From: Nocardioidaceae bacterium
GTDB taxonomy: Bacteria; Actinomycetota; Actinomycetes; Propionibacteriales; Nocardioidaceae
Length of the DNA stretch: 5,137 nucleotides
NCBI GenBank assembly: GCA_020438665.1
Contig: JAGQUE010000372.1
Coordinates: 1 to 5,137, forward strand
Reading direction: 5' to 3'
Part shown: positions 4,909 to 5,137 of the stretch, piece by piece
Numbering within the stretch: position 1 is the stretch's first letter
Layout: every line of letters starts with the position of its first letter
Made by a program: the position numbers and the translations under genes
Notes under the pieces: model-generated
Told to the model about the DNA's origin: nothing
What the model saw: the letters and a program-made list of their open reading frames with translations, nothing else
Database searches by the model: none

Positions 4909-5137
4909 ATGACGTACCCCAAGGTCGCCACCGGCCAGTCCGGTGAGCACGAGCACGTCCCGGCGACGCCGAACTTCCCGGCGATCGAGGAGCGGGTGCT
5001 CGCCTATTGGGACCACGACAAGACCTTCGAGGCGAGCGTGGAGCAGCGCGATGCCGGCGAGGGCGGCGCCAACGAGTTCGTGTTCTATGACGGCCCGCCC
5101 TTCGCCAACGGACTGCCGCACTACGGCCACCTGCTCA
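4909..5137 (+). CDS. ileS: Isoleucyl-tRNA synthetase (partial, N-terminal 76 residues)
   Basis: IleS is a cytoplasmic class I aminoacyl-tRNA synthetase that charges tRNA-Ile with isoleucine using ATP. The start is [10 protein letters not shown], and residues 22-41 read [20 protein letters not shown]. Residues 58-76 read [20 protein letters not shown], which contains the class I HIGH signature as HYGH (71-74). The [18 protein letters not shown] form matches the mycobacterial-type (long) actinobacterial enzyme. The ATG at 4909 has AGGAG six bases upstream. The rest of the gene (editing domain, KMSKS loop, anticodon-binding domain) lies beyond the window. A T-box leader upstream predicts expression when tRNA-Ile is uncharged. 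Confidence 0.97.
   Translation, partial: MTYPKVATGQSGEHEHVPATPNFPAIEERVLAYWDHDKTFEASVEQRDAGEGGANEFVFYDGPPFANGLPHYGHLL

Noticed and set aside
4501..5130. Minus-strand open frame opposite the leader and ileS start
   Set aside because: It overlaps ileS and the T-box, both certain, and shows no family features.

Overview
The window is GC-rich with strong G/C preference at third codon positions. It carries an actinobacterial-type dapD, a DUF664/DinB-like protein, a lysozyme-like/M15 cell-wall protein, and an ileS controlled by a translational T-box leader. This points to a high-GC actinobacterium, probably Nocardioides or a relative. The genus is inferred from protein style only.

Layout. Positions 1-855 (minus) hold the N-terminal 285 codons of an acidic, repeat-rich protein that runs off the left edge. 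Its first ~70 residues resemble an Sm/Hfq-type barrel. Positions 856-1056 are non-coding and contain one good inverted repeat. Positions 1057-3840 (minus) form a tight cluster, transcribed right to left: a DinB/DUF664 protein (3262-3840), a small unrecognised gene that overlaps its stop and is broken by one extra base (3022-3265), dapD (2049-3011), and a membrane-anchored lytic-transglycosylase-like/M15-peptidase-like protein (1057-2025). Positions 3841-3989 are a divergent intergenic region with a perfect 48-bp palindrome, a second 12-bp palindrome, and a promoter that seems to start transcription at the ATG of the next gene. Positions 3990-4637 (plus) encode an unrecognised protein with an N-terminal excisionase/MerR-like helix-turn-helix. 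Positions 4638-4908 hold the ileS promoter region and a complete ultrashort-type T-box leader. Positions 4909-5137 (plus) are the first 76 codons of ileS, running off the right edge.

How the parts relate. DapD makes the succinylated intermediate on the way to diaminopimelate, used in peptidoglycan and lysine. The gene 23 bases downstream encodes a probable peptidoglycan-acting enzyme, so the cluster has a cell-wall theme. On the right, isoleucyl-tRNA synthetase is predicted to be controlled at translation initiation by uncharged tRNA-Ile. The leader shows an AUC specifier, a kink-turn-like GA motif, a UGGU tRNA-end-binding bulge, and two mutually exclusive hairpins just before the ribosome binding site.

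The most noteworthy items are the Hfq-like N-domain, the single-base break in the small gene upstream of dapD, the perfect 48-bp palindrome between divergent genes, and the T-box architecture. No tRNA, rRNA, CRISPR array or insertion sequence was seen.
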